A stretch of DNA of 64,000 nucleotides from an uncultured Erysipelotrichaceae bacterium (GTDB taxonomy: Bacteria > Bacillota_I > Bacilli_A > RF39 > UBA660), in NCBI GenBank assembly GCA_902764545.1, contig CACWWC010000003.1:62001-126000 (forward strand), given 5' to 3'. The translations under genes were made by a program, and so were the position numbers. A model generated the notes under the pieces. That model had not been told where the DNA came from and made no database searches. It was given only the letters and a program-made list of their open reading frames with translations. Of this stretch, positions 1 to 10,474 are shown one piece after another (positions within the stretch are counted from its first letter, which is position 1; each line of letters starts with the position of its first letter).

Positions 1-1
1 T

Positions 2-724
2 ACATACAATGATAATTTGGGTAATTTTTTAATAGGGATACATCAGAATATAAATGAAATTATTAATATGTTAAAAAATAATGATCTAGCAAATTACGCA
101 GTGTATGCTCATTCATTGAAAACTGATGCTAAATATTTCGGTTTTATGAAACTTGCGGAAAAAGCACTTACGCATGAACAAAAAGCAAAATTAGGTGATA
201 TGTATTATCTTTCAGAAAATATCAATGATTTAATTGAAGAAACTAATAAAGTTATTGTATTAGTTCAAGAATATCTAAGTGACTATGATAACAATAAAAA
301 AATAGAAACTAAAAAAGAAGATGGATTTCAGACTAATACAATCTTGGTGGTTGATGATTCAAACATAATAAGAAATTTTGTTAAAAAAATATTTAGTGAT
401 AGTTATAATGTAGCGTCAGCAAAAGACGGAGAAGAAGCTATAAAAATAATTAAAACTAACAAAGATAATGACTTTATAAAAACAATATTATTAGACTTAA
501 ATATGCCAAAAGTAGATGGCTTTGCTGTTTTAGAATTTATGAGGCAAAATGATTTATTTGATAAAATGCCGGTATCAATAATCTCCGGCGATTCCACAAA
601 AGAGACAATAGACAAAGCATTCACATATAACATTGTAGACATGTTAGGGAAACCATTTAATGACAAATCTGTAAAAGAAATTGTAGATAAAACTATAATG
701 TATAAAGAAAATAGAGATCTCTAA
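2..724 (+). CDS. HPt-receiver signalling protein, C-terminal part (5' end outside window)
   Basis: The reading frame is open to the left window edge, so the true start is missing; a TTG at 17 is unlikely to be the real start. Counting from that TTG, residues 10-90 look like a histidine phosphotransfer (HPt) domain with the phosphorylatable His at about 32 in AHSLKTDA. Residues 107-230 are a CheY-like receiver: acidic pocket DD at 113-114, phospho-acceptor Asp 160 in LLDLNMP, switch residue in SIISGDS and Lys in LGKPF. No DNA-binding output follows. Proteins ending HPt-REC are usually tails of hybrid kinases or GGDEF-type regulators. The N-terminal input is not visible, so the pathway cannot be named. 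Confidence 0.8.
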   Translation, partial: TYNDNLGNFLIGIHQNINEIINMLKNNDLANYAVYAHSLKTDAKYFGFMKLAEKALTHEQKAKLGDMYYLSENINDLIEETNKVIVLVQEYLSDYDNNKKIETKKEDGFQTNTILVVDDSNIIRNFVKKIFSDSYNVASAKDGEEAIKIIKTNKDNDFIKTILLDLNMPKVDGFAVLEFMRQNDLFDKMPVSIISGDSTKETIDKAFTYNIVDMLGKPFNDKSVKEIVDKTIMYKENRDL

Positions 725-740
725 AGACCTCTATTTATTT
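706..740. terminator. Bidirectional intrinsic terminator
   Basis: AAATAGAG (709-716) pairs with CTCTATTT (729-736), followed by a T-rich tract on the plus strand and preceded by an A-rich tract that serves the minus strand. It sits between the convergent ends of the HPt-receiver gene and the DUF192-like gene. Confidence 0.7.
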
Positions 741-1054
741 TGCAGTTTAATAATATCTCCAACCTTTAATAAGCGGCATACGCCAACAGGAAAATAATAT
801 ATATTATGTGCCTTAATCTTAAATATTAATTTTTCACTTGTGACATTATTATATATGTAAAGAATCCTATCATTTTTATCAGTAAAACATACATCAACTT
901 TTTGGCAAAAGAAATAGGTATTTGCATATTTCTTTCTAGCTAGTTTTAATCCGAAATTAATATCTTTTAAATAGAATTTAAAAGTTTTAAATCGCTCACC
1001 AAACTTTTTATATTCAAAAATTTGAATTTTTTTATTACCGATTTTTAAAAACAT
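731..1054 (-). CDS. DUF192-like protein
   Basis: A 107-aa protein. I chose the ATG at 1054, preceded by GGTGAT at a good distance, over a longer frame to 1150 that would run into the yebC start and lacks a ribosome site. The second half follows the DUF192 pattern: VDVCFTDKNDRIL, then HNIYYFPVGV and RLLKVGDII, resembling the family motif of a hydrophobic strand, a D-K-x-G-R turn and a closing KxGD. Most DUF192 proteins are exported or envelope-associated; this one shows no signal peptide. Function is unknown. It is convergent with the upstream signalling gene and divergent from yebC. Confidence 0.6.
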   Translation of the reverse strand: MFLKIGNKKIQIFEYKKFGERFKTFKFYLKDINFGLKLARKKYANTYFFCQKVDVCFTDKNDRILYIYNNVTSEKLIFKIKAHNIYYFPVGVCRLLKVGDIIKLQNK

Positions 1055-1138
1055 AAAATCACCATTTAAATTATAACAAATATCTTTTAAATAGGCCAGT
1101 TTTGTGATATCATATAGAAGTGAAAAGGAGGTATAAAT

Positions 1139-1861
1139 ATGAGTGGACATTCAAAATGGGCAACAATTCATAGAAAAAAAGGTTTATTAGATGCTGCAAG
1201 AGGAAAAGTATTCCAAAAACTTGCCAAAGAAATAATGGTAGCAGCAAAAGGAGGAAGCCCAGATCCTAGCCAAAATGCTGCTTTAAGATTAGCAGTTGAT
1301 AAGGCTAAGGCTCAAAATATGCCTAAAGATAACATACAAAAAGCGATTGAAAAAGCAACAGGTGGAGCAGATGGAGCTAATTATGAAAACGTAAGATATG
1401 AGGGGTATGGACATGGAGGAGTTGCCTTCATGGTAGATTGCTTAACAGATAACAGAAATAGAACTGCTTCAATGGTTAGATCTGCATTTACTAAAGCAGG
1501 AGGAAATTTAGGAACAGACGGCTCAGTAAGTTACATGTTTGAAAGAAGAGGTTCAATTATTATTCCTGGTGAATATGATGAAGATACTATGATGATGGCC
1601 GCATTAGATGCTGGTGCACTTGACTTTGAAAAAGTAGAAGACACTTATTCAATTACTACTGATCAGAATAGTTTCACAGCAGTTAAAGATGCCTTAGAAT
1701 CAGCAGATGTAAAAGAATTTTTGCAATGTGAATTAACTTATATTCCAAATATGGAAGTAGAACTAGATGAAGAAGGCCAAGAAAAAGTAATGAAACTAGT
1801 TGAAACATTAGAAGATTTAGATGATGTACAAGATGTATATTATAATTTAAAGGAGGATTAA
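1139..1861 (+). CDS. yebC: YebC/PmpR family transcriptional regulator or ribosome-associated factor
   Basis: A 240-aa, full-length YebC family protein. It opens with the hallmark MSGHSKWATIHRKKG, followed by the conserved ARGKVFQKLAKEI and the DNRNRT and GGNLGTDGSVSYMF blocks of the three-domain fold. An AAAAGGAGG ribosome site lies just upstream of the ATG. Family members bind DNA as regulators in some bacteria, and some have been linked to relief of ribosome stalling; the sequence alone cannot decide. It lies upstream of ruvAB, as in Bacillus and many other bacteria. The stop codon lies inside a short hairpin that may end the transcript. Confidence 0.95.
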   Translation: MSGHSKWATIHRKKGLLDAARGKVFQKLAKEIMVAAKGGSPDPSQNAALRLAVDKAKAQNMPKDNIQKAIEKATGGADGANYENVRYEGYGHGGVAFMVDCLTDNRNRTASMVRSAFTKAGGNLGTDGSVSYMFERRGSIIIPGEYDEDTMMMAALDAGALDFEKVEDTYSITTDQNSFTAVKDALESADVKEFLQCELTYIPNMEVELDEEGQEKVMKLVETLEDLDDVQDVYYNLKED

Positions 1862-1874
1862 ATCCTTTTTTTAA
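1849..1874 (+). terminator. Weak terminator overlapping the yebC stop
   Basis: AAAGGA (1849-1854) can pair with TCCTTT (1863-1868), followed by T residues. The stem is short and A+T-rich, so termination is probably partial. Confidence 0.4.
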
Positions 1875-1904
1875 ATTTAGCATATCTACAATTGAGGTGG
1901 TAAA

Positions 1905-2462
1905 ATGTCACAAATAAAAATTAATTTTGATTTAATAGACGCAATCAAACAAGCGAAAGGAATAAAAAAATGTCCAAAGGAACTTTCAATGATTACTAAG
2001 CCGATTGCAATGCTTTATCCTACTGTGGTATTGATTGATTCTATAAAAGAACAACTACCACTTGATTCACTGATTATTGCCGTTGCAATTGCAACCACAT
2101 TATCAGTAAGCGTTGAACAGCTGATATTATTTCTAACCATGAGGCAAAATACAATGGACTTAGCTAGAAGTGAACTTAATTATTTGACTATGTGTCTTAA
2201 AAATTTAAATATTGAAACAAATATAGATTTGTTAATTAATGCTAAAGTTTATAATGAAAAATATCAATTAAAAAAAGATGAAAAAAAAGGTATAATTAGA
2301 ACTAGATATATCAATATACCAAAATATAATTACAAAAAAGAACAAGTAATAACCTCAATAAAAGAAGAGCATCTTCTAACAACAAAAGAATATTTATTAT
2401 CGGTTGGCGAGCCAGAAAAAAAAGATGAAGTAGTTTATACAAAAAAACTTGTAAACGCATGA
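1905..2462 (+). CDS. Hypothetical protein, possibly membrane-associated
   Basis: A 185-aa protein of no family I recognise. It starts at an ATG with a GAGGTGG ribosome site and ends at TGA, which helps show that the standard code is used. The middle (about residues 45-85) is hydrophobic, with LIIAVAIATTLSVSV and LILFLTM, and could be a helical hairpin or a buried helix pair. The C-terminal half is Lys- and Tyr-rich and hydrophilic. It lies between yebC and ruvA and is closed by a clear terminator, so it may be its own transcription unit or the tail of the yebC unit. No function is assigned. Confidence 0.7.
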   Translation: MSQIKINFDLIDAIKQAKGIKKCPKELSMITKPIAMLYPTVVLIDSIKEQLPLDSLIIAVAIATTLSVSVEQLILFLTMRQNTMDLARSELNYLTMCLKNLNIETNIDLLINAKVYNEKYQLKKDEKKGIIRTRYINIPKYNYKKEQVITSIKEEHLLTTKEYLLSVGEPEKKDEVVYTKKLVNA

Positions 2463-2476
2463 TTATTTAAAAAAGT

Positions 2477-2503
2477 AAAAACAAGCAATGACTTGTTTTT
2501 TTT
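2477..2503 (+). terminator. Intrinsic terminator after the 185-aa gene
   Basis: AAAAACAAG (2477-2485), a 6-nt loop, CTTGTTTTT (2492-2500) and a continuing T tract. It separates the hypothetical gene from the ruvA promoter. Confidence 0.75.
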
Positions 2504-2525
2504 GAAACAAATGTTTTAGTTTTGT

Positions 2526-2554
2526 TTGCTTATACCAAATAAATAGTATATAAT
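2526..2554 (+). promoter_or_regulatory. Housekeeping promoter of ruvAB
   Basis: TTGCTT (2526-2531), a 17-nt spacer and TATAAT (2549-2554). The start of transcription would fall a few bases before the GGAGATGAT ribosome site of ruvA. Confidence 0.65.
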
Positions 2555-2574
2555 AACATATGGAGATGATTATA

Positions 2575-3138
2575 ATGTATGACTATATAATTGGAAAAGT
2601 AACATATATAAAAAATAATGCAGTTGTAGTAGAAAACAATGGCATAGGGTATTTAATATACGTTTCTAATCCATACTCTTTTGAAATAAATAAAGATTAT
2701 AAGGTATATATATATCAGCACATAACTGAAGATGAAAACAGCCTATATGGATTTAAAACAATTGAAGAAAAAGAATTGTTTTTAAAATTAATAAGTGTCA
2801 AAGGGCTAGGATGTAAAATGGCTTTGCCAATCCTTGCTGTTGGACAAATCGATGGAATTATGGATGCCATAGAAAGAGAAAATATTCTATATCTTAAAAA
2901 ATTCCCAAAAATAGGAGACAAACTTGCTAAACAAATAATTCTAGACCTAAAAGGTAAATTAGAATTTATTGGAGTGGGAATTAGTGATGATGAAGTAGAA
3001 ACAGAGCAAGAGCTTAAGGAAGTACTATTAGGATTAGGCTATAAAGAAAAAGAAATAATACCAGTACTAGCCAAGGTTGATACGTCTCTTCCTATTGAAG
3101 GTCAAGTTAAGGATGCATTAAAATTATTGCTTAGATAA
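2575..3138 (+). CDS. ruvA: Holliday junction branch migration protein RuvA
   Basis: A 187-aa RuvA, which binds four-way junctions as a tetramer and loads the RuvB motor. The start [12 protein letters not shown] at 2575 matches the family N-terminus and has GGAGATGAT upstream; an in-frame ATG at 2560 lies within that ribosome site and was not used. Visible parts are the N-terminal OB fold ([24 protein letters not shown]), the helix-hairpin-helix block ([35 protein letters not shown]) and a C-terminal three-helix domain that contacts RuvB ([10 protein letters not shown]). ruvB follows after 14 bases. Confidence 0.96.
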   Translation: MYDYIIGKVTYIKNNAVVVENNGIGYLIYVSNPYSFEINKDYKVYIYQHITEDENSLYGFKTIEEKELFLKLISVKGLGCKMALPILAVGQIDGIMDAIERENILYLKKFPKIGDKLAKQIILDLKGKLEFIGVGISDDEVETEQELKEVLLGLGYKEKEIIPVLAKVDTSLPIEGQVKDALKLLLR

Positions 3139-3152
3139 TAGGAGGAAATCAC

Positions 3153-4145
3153 ATGAATGAAAGTGTAATAAAAAACTATTCAATATATGACGATAATATT
3201 GAAAACACAATAAGACCAGAATCAATAGAGGAATACATTGGACAAACGGATGTAAAAGAAAATATAAAAGTTTTTGTCAGTGCGGCCAAAATGAGAGATG
3301 AAGCACTTGATCATGTACTATTATATGGTCCTCCAGGGCTAGGGAAGACCACACTTGCATTTATTATTGCTCACGAACTAGGAACAAATATAAAAACAGC
3401 TAGCGGCCCAAGTATAGAAAAGAGTGGAGATCTTGCAGCAATTCTATCCTCTCTTGAACCAGGAGATGTATTATTCATAGATGAAATTCATAGAATGCCT
3501 AGATATATAGAAGAAATACTATATCCAGCAATGGAGGACTTTTCCCTTGACATTATTGTTGGAAGTGAAGGAAACAGTAGAAATATAAAAATAGATCTTC
3601 CACCATTCACACTAGTAGGAGCAACAACACGTGCAGGAGACTTATCTTCTCCACTAAGAGATAGATTTGGAATTGTATCAAAATTACAGTTTTATACAAT
3701 TGAGGAACTTACAGATATTATTAAAAGAACATCCAGAGTATTGGAAATGCCTATTACAGACGAAGCAGCAAAAGAACTTGCAGCAAGAAGTCGAGGAACA
3801 CCAAGAATAGCAAATAGACTGTTCAAAAGAGTTCGAGACTTTGCCATGGTTGAAAAAAGCAATGAGATAACTAAAACAATTACAGAAAAAGCGCTTGATA
3901 GACTGAAAGTTGATAAAAATGGGCTTGATAATACAGATCGAGAATTACTGCTTGCAATTATTAATAAGTTTAATGGCGGACCAGTTGGAATTGAAGCACT
4001 ATCTAGTTCAATTGGAGAAGAGGTTACAACTATAGAAGATGTATATGAACCTTATTTATTACAGGTAGGACTTTTAAAAAGAACATCTAGAGGTAGAGTG
4101 GCAACAGATAAAGCATATGACATACTAGGAATAGAAAGGCATTAA
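3153..4145 (+). CDS. ruvB: Holliday junction branch migration ATPase RuvB
   Basis: A 330-aa AAA+ ATPase that drives branch migration with RuvA. Walker A is GPPGLGKT (residues 59-66), Walker B is DEIH (110-113), the GATTRAG sensor segment lies at about 156-162 and the arginine finger is in LRDRFG (about 170). The C-terminal winged helix includes [18 protein letters not shown] lies upstream of the ATG. Length and motifs are normal for the family. It is co-transcribed with ruvA; a small terminator follows. Confidence 0.97.
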   Translation: MNESVIKNYSIYDDNIENTIRPESIEEYIGQTDVKENIKVFVSAAKMRDEALDHVLLYGPPGLGKTTLAFIIAHELGTNIKTASGPSIEKSGDLAAILSSLEPGDVLFIDEIHRMPRYIEEILYPAMEDFSLDIIVGSEGNSRNIKIDLPPFTLVGATTRAGDLSSPLRDRFGIVSKLQFYTIEELTDIIKRTSRVLEMPITDEAAKELAARSRGTPRIANRLFKRVRDFAMVEKSNEITKTITEKALDRLKVDKNGLDNTDRELLLAIINKFNGGPVGIEALSSSIGEEVTTIEDVYEPYLLQVGLLKRTSRGRVATDKAYDILGIERH

Positions 4146-4166
4146 TAATGCTTTTTTCTTTTTTTA
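4139..4166 (+). terminator. Intrinsic terminator after ruvB
   Basis: GCATT-AAT-AATGC (4139-4151) followed directly by a T tract. The stem is short, so some read-through into queA is possible. Confidence 0.6.
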
Positions 4167-4174
4167 AAGTGTGT

Positions 4175-4180
4175 TATAAT
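4175..4180 (+). promoter_or_regulatory. -10 element upstream of queA
   Basis: A perfect TATAAT lies 25 bases before the queA start. No good -35 box is present at the expected distance, so the assignment is tentative. Confidence 0.4.
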
Positions 4181-4204
4181 TATCCATAGATTTGGAGTGG
4201 TACT

Positions 4205-6402
<2,198 letters not shown>

Positions 6403-6760
6403 TGATATTAATATCACCATCAGTTTTATTATTAACAGAAACATTTTCAGAATTATCATTCATAATATTAGAAATTTTGAATATAGTACCAAGATTACTT
6501 ACAAGTGGTTTAACCTGATATATAATTGGAATAGCTTGATTTATTACACCTAAAGTCTTTTGGGTACCATCTAAAATTCCAGATATATTTAAATTTTTAA
6601 GAAAGCTTAAACCACTACTACCAATACTAGGATTAGGATACATTGTATCACCTCTGCTATATCATATGTAAATAAGATTAAAAGTTTAAAAATATCTTCA
6701 AAAAAAATATTAATTATGATAAAATAAAAAAAGATAAGAATATAAAGGAAGATTGATAAA

Positions 6761-8281
6761 GTGTTTGGAAAAAAGAAAGACAAAAACAAAAAAAACAATA
6801 ATTCTCAACAGAATGTTGTATACCAACAGCAATCTTTATATGCTGCACCACAACAACAGGTAATTCAGAATCCTCAACCACAACAACAAGTGATGCAAAA
6901 TATTCAACCTCAACAACAAGTGATGCAAAATATTCAACCTCAACAACAAGTGATGCAAAATATTCAACCTCAACAACAAGCAGCAACTGAAACACTACAG
7001 ACTAATCAAGTTAATAATAGAGAACAAGCTATTTCAAAAAATGTAGGTAATAAAACTGAAAAAGTACAAAGACCTGTAAAAAGATATAGATACACCATTA
7101 TAAACGGTGTAGGGAAAAAAGAACAAGGAACTTTTGAGGCAGAATCAGAAAATGACGTTAGGAACTTTTTATTAAGTCAAGAATATCAAGTTTTAGAAGT
7201 TAAAGAAAGATCTGCATCAGATATAGATATTGGTGGAAATAGTAAAATTGGCGCTAATGATTTATCATTTTCCTTAACACAATTATCAACATACATTAAA
7301 TCTGGTATTCCACTAGCAGACTCAGTTAGAATTTTAGCAAAACAGACAAAAAAAGCAAATTTAAAGAAAAGCTTTAATCAACTAGTATATCAACTTCTAA
7401 AGGGAGAAAACTTATCAGATGCGATGGCTATGCAAGATAAGGTATACCCTAAACTATTAATTAATATGGTAAAAACTGCTGAGATGACAGGAGACTTGCC
7501 ATCAATCTTAGATGATATGGCAGAATACTATACATCAATGGACCAAACTAAAAAACAGATGAAATCAGCCATGACGTATCCAATAGTAGTTTTAACTATC
7601 GCTTTTGGAGTTTTGATTTTCATGCTTACATATTTGGTACCACAATTTACAGCGATGTTTGACGAGCAGGGGGCAACATTACCTGCTTTGACACAGACAA
7701 TTGTTTCTGTAAGTAATGTCTTAAAAACTAAATGGTATTTAATCATAATATGTATCTCGGTGGTTGTAATTGCGTTTTATATGCTGTTTACAAAAGTTCA
7801 AAAATTTAGAGAGACAATCCAAATAATACTTATGCATCTACCAGTCATTAAAGATATTATTGTATACAATGAGATTGCAAATTTCACTAAAACATTTGCA
7901 TCACTATTAAATCATGGAGTATTTATCACGGACTCTATGGAAATATTATCCAAAATAACATCTAATGAAGTATATAAACGTATAATCAATAAGACTCTTG
8001 ATAATTTAGGAAAAGGAGATTCTATCTCATCAGCATTTAAAGGGGAGTGGGCAATTCCAGTAGTTGCATATGAAATGATTGTAACAGGAGAAACAACAGG
8101 CCAATTAGGAAATATGATGGAAAAAGTTGCATCTCACTTTCAGATGCTACATAAAAATGTAATTGATCAAATGAAAAGTTTAATAGAACCAATCTTAATC
8201 TGCTTTCTAGCAGTGGTTGTAGGTATCATTTTAATATCAATTATCCAACCAATGTTCTCAATATATAGTCAAATTAAATAA
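6761..8281 (+). CDS. pilC: Type II secretion/type IV pilus inner-membrane platform protein (PilC/GspF)
   Basis: A 506-aa platform protein that anchors pilus assembly in the membrane. It starts at GTG 6761 after AAAGGAAG. Residues 20-80 are a Gln/Asn/Pro-rich tail with a perfect 10-residue repeat, which is not normal for the family. Residues 105-145 form the small N-terminal PilC domain (YRYTIINGVG...LEVKER). Two T2SSF domains follow (LSFSLTQLSTYIKSGIPLADS and FTKTFASLLNHGVFITDS), with membrane helices at about 268-292, 325-345 and 475-500. The prepilin peptidase gene starts 15 bases downstream. No GspE/PilB ATPase gene is present in the window. Confidence 0.93.
   Translation: MFGKKKDKNKKNNNSQQNVVYQQQSLYAAPQQQVIQNPQPQQQVMQNIQPQQQVMQNIQPQQQVMQNIQPQQQAATETLQTNQVNNREQAISKNVGNKTEKVQRPVKRYRYTIINGVGKKEQGTFEAESENDVRNFLLSQEYQVLEVKERSASDIDIGGNSKIGANDLSFSLTQLSTYIKSGIPLADSVRILAKQTKKANLKKSFNQLVYQLLKGENLSDAMAMQDKVYPKLLINMVKTAEMTGDLPSILDDMAEYYTSMDQTKKQMKSAMTYPIVVLTIAFGVLIFMLTYLVPQFTAMFDEQGATLPALTQTIVSVSNVLKTKWYLIIICISVVVIAFYMLFTKVQKFRETIQIILMHLPVIKDIIVYNEIANFTKTFASLLNHGVFITDSMEILSKITSNEVYKRIINKTLDNLGKGDSISSAFKGEWAIPVVAYEMIVTGETTGQLGNMMEKVASHFQMLHKNVIDQMKSLIEPILICFLAVVVGIILISIIQPMFSIYSQIK
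6851..6980 (+). repeat. 30-bp in-frame tandem repeat inside pilC
   Basis: Three perfect copies of a 30-base unit (6881-6910, 6911-6940, 6941-6970) encode QQQVMQNIQP. A diverged copy (6851-6880) precedes them and a 10-base partial copy (6971-6980) follows. Exact identity, including third codon positions, points to recent slippage or unequal recombination. Confidence 0.95.
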
Positions 8282-8296
8282 GGAGGTAATTAAATT

Positions 8297-9064
8297 ATGC
8301 AAGTTATTTATTTATTTGCCTTTTTTATTTTAGGAACACTTTTAGGATCATTTTATACAGTTGTAGGAACACGTCTTCCTAAAAATGAAGACTTTATAAA
8401 AACAAGAAGTTACTGTGATAATTGTCATCATAAATTATCTTTACTTGATATGATTCCGATAGTATCGTATTTATTATTAAAAAAAAGATGTAGATACTGC
8501 CATGCAAAGATAAACAACTTATCAACTTATATGGAAATATTTACAGGAGTGTTATTTGGGCTTTCCTACTATGTCTTCGGTCTATCATATGAATTATTTA
8601 TTGCATTAGGAATTATTTCCCTTTTAATAATATTATCGGTATCAGATATTTCCTATATGATAATCCCAGATGAAGTTCTAATATTTTTTTCAGGATATTT
8701 TATAATAATTAATACATTAAAAAGTGGAATTATACCATCATTAGCATCAATCGCCTCAGGATTAATCATGTTTGGTTTTATGTATCTAATAATGCTGATG
8801 GGCAACTTTCTTTTTAAAAAAGAAAGCCTAGGCGGAGGAGATATAAAGCTAATGTTTGTGGTAGGTCTAGTCCTTCATCCCTTTCTAGGATTAATGGTAA
8901 TATTTATCGCAAGTTTTATAGCCTTGCCAATATCATTATTAATTTTAATTCAAAAAAAGCAAAATATAGTTCCTTTTGGTCCATTTTTATTAATAGGATT
9001 TACCTTTATGTATTTTACTCAAATAAATATAGACATGATAGTGGAATTCATAAGATCATTTTAA
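8297..9064 (+). CDS. pilD: Prepilin peptidase / N-methyltransferase
   Basis: A 255-aa A24-family aspartic protease of the membrane. It would cut the leader of type IV pilin-like proteins such as the one at 13391. The N-terminal domain has the zinc site CDNC...CRYC (two CxxC pairs); the catalytic Asp pair lies in SVSDISYMIIPDE and GGGDIKLM. About seven or eight membrane helices are apparent. AAGGAGG lies upstream of the ATG, 15 bases after pilC, so the two form an operon closed by a terminator. Length is normal. Confidence 0.95.
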   Translation: MQVIYLFAFFILGTLLGSFYTVVGTRLPKNEDFIKTRSYCDNCHHKLSLLDMIPIVSYLLLKKRCRYCHAKINNLSTYMEIFTGVLFGLSYYVFGLSYELFIALGIISLLIILSVSDISYMIIPDEVLIFFSGYFIIINTLKSGIIPSLASIASGLIMFGFMYLIMLMGNFLFKKESLGGGDIKLMFVVGLVLHPFLGLMVIFIASFIALPISLLILIQKKQNIVPFGPFLLIGFTFMYFTQINIDMIVEFIRSF

Positions 9065-9088
9065 GAAAGATACTCTTTCTTTTTCTTT
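9063..9088 (+). terminator. Intrinsic terminator after pilD
   Basis: AAGAAAGA (9063-9070), loop TAC, TCTTTCTT (9074-9081), then a T-rich tract. It overlaps the pilD stop. Confidence 0.75.
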
Positions 9089-9125
9089 TGAATTATTGTA
9101 GTATATAAATATGGACGGTGATGAC

Positions 9126-10436
9126 ATGAAAGATATCAGTATTCTACCAGCAGACTCTTATACAGTAATAAATAAAACAGTAATTACTGATAAAGATAAG
9201 AAAATAATTTCAATGTTATACCAACCAATCATTGGATATACCGCAACAGCCTTGTATTACAGTTTATTATCAGATTTGGATAAACATGAATTAATAAGTG
9301 AAGATTTAACTCATCATCATCTAATGTCAGTAATGCAGCTAAATTTAGATGATATTGTCGTTGCCAGAAAGAAACTTGAAGCGATAGGATTATTAAAAAC
9401 ATACATGAAAAAAGATAATGTAAATCAGTATGTATATTTAATTTATTCTCCACTTGAAGCAAACGAATTTTTCAATCATCCAATTTTAAATGTTGTATTA
9501 TACAACAACGTTGGTAAGAAAGAATATGAACGCATAATAAGCTTCTTCAAAACGCCAAGAATAAATTTAAAAGAATATGAAGATATCACATCATCATTTG
9601 ATGAAGTTTTTACATCGGCTACCAAAACATTGACTGAAATTGAAAAAGATATCACAAAAAGAGATTCAAATAATATATTAATTAATCAAGGAATAGATTT
9701 CAGCTTAATTATATCATCAATTCCAGAAAGTCAAATAAGTCCAAGATGTTTTACAGAAGATACAAAAAGACTGATAAACAATTTAAGCTACATCTACCAG
9801 TTAAATACATTAGATATGCAAGGAATAATTAGAGAATGTATAAATGAGAGAGGGCTTATTGATAAAACAGAGCTAAGAAAACACTGCAGAGACTATTATA
9901 AATTTGAACACGCAGGAAACCTACCAACACTTATTTATAATAAGCAACCAGAATTTTTAAAAAAACCTGAGGGAGATAATTCGAAATGGGCAAAAATGGT
10001 ATATACATTTGAAAATATTACACCATACCAATTATTAAAAGCAAAATACAAAGGTGGAGAGCCAACTGATAGAGATAAAAGGTTAATTGAAAATTTACTT
10101 ATCGATCAAAAACTTAATCCAGGAGTAGTCAATGTTTTAATTAGCTATGTATTAAAGACAAATGATGAGCAACTAAAGAAAAGTTATGTTGAAACTATCG
10201 CAGGACAATGGAAGAGAGCAGGAATAGAAACAGTAGAAGATGCTATGAAAATTACTGAAAGAGAACATAAAAAGCTTCGTAATATTATTAAGAAAAATAA
10301 AGAAAAACAAAATGAGTCTAAAAAAGATGACACCAAAAACTTACCTGTATGGTTCAACAAACAAAATAATGAAATAGAAAAAACAAGTAAAGAAGAAGTA
10401 GAAGAATTAGATAAGCTTTTAAAAGAATTAGTGTAA
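9126..10436 (+). CDS. dnaB: Replication initiation and membrane attachment protein DnaB (Firmicutes type)
   Basis: A 436-aa relative of Bacillus subtilis DnaB, a primosome protein that helps load the replicative helicase; it is not the helicase itself. The start of the fold, YTVINKTVITDKDKKIISMLYQPIIG, matches this family well, and a C-terminal DnaB/DnaD-type helical domain follows (YKGGEPTDRDKRLIENLLID...GVVNVLISYVL). I preferred the ATG at 9126, which has GGTGATG upstream, over the ATG at 9111, which has none. In Bacilli, dnaI usually follows; here the next gene is a pyrophosphatase. The C-terminus is Lys/Glu-rich. Confidence 0.88.
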   Translation: MKDISILPADSYTVINKTVITDKDKKIISMLYQPIIGYTATALYYSLLSDLDKHELISEDLTHHHLMSVMQLNLDDIVVARKKLEAIGLLKTYMKKDNVNQYVYLIYSPLEANEFFNHPILNVVLYNNVGKKEYERIISFFKTPRINLKEYEDITSSFDEVFTSATKTLTEIEKDITKRDSNNILINQGIDFSLIISSIPESQISPRCFTEDTKRLINNLSYIYQLNTLDMQGIIRECINERGLIDKTELRKHCRDYYKFEHAGNLPTLIYNKQPEFLKKPEGDNSKWAKMVYTFENITPYQLLKAKYKGGEPTDRDKRLIENLLIDQKLNPGVVNVLISYVLKTNDEQLKKSYVETIAGQWKRAGIETVEDAMKITEREHKKLRNIIKKNKEKQNESKKDDTKNLPVWFNKQNNEIEKTSKEEVEELDKLLKELV

Positions 10437-10474
10437 TACCTATGATATAATAAAAAAGAAAGAAGAGAGGGAAT

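Noticed and set aside
1055-1150. Longer N-terminus of the DUF192-like protein
   Set aside because: It would overlap the yebC start and lacks a ribosome site; ATG 1054 has GGTGAT.
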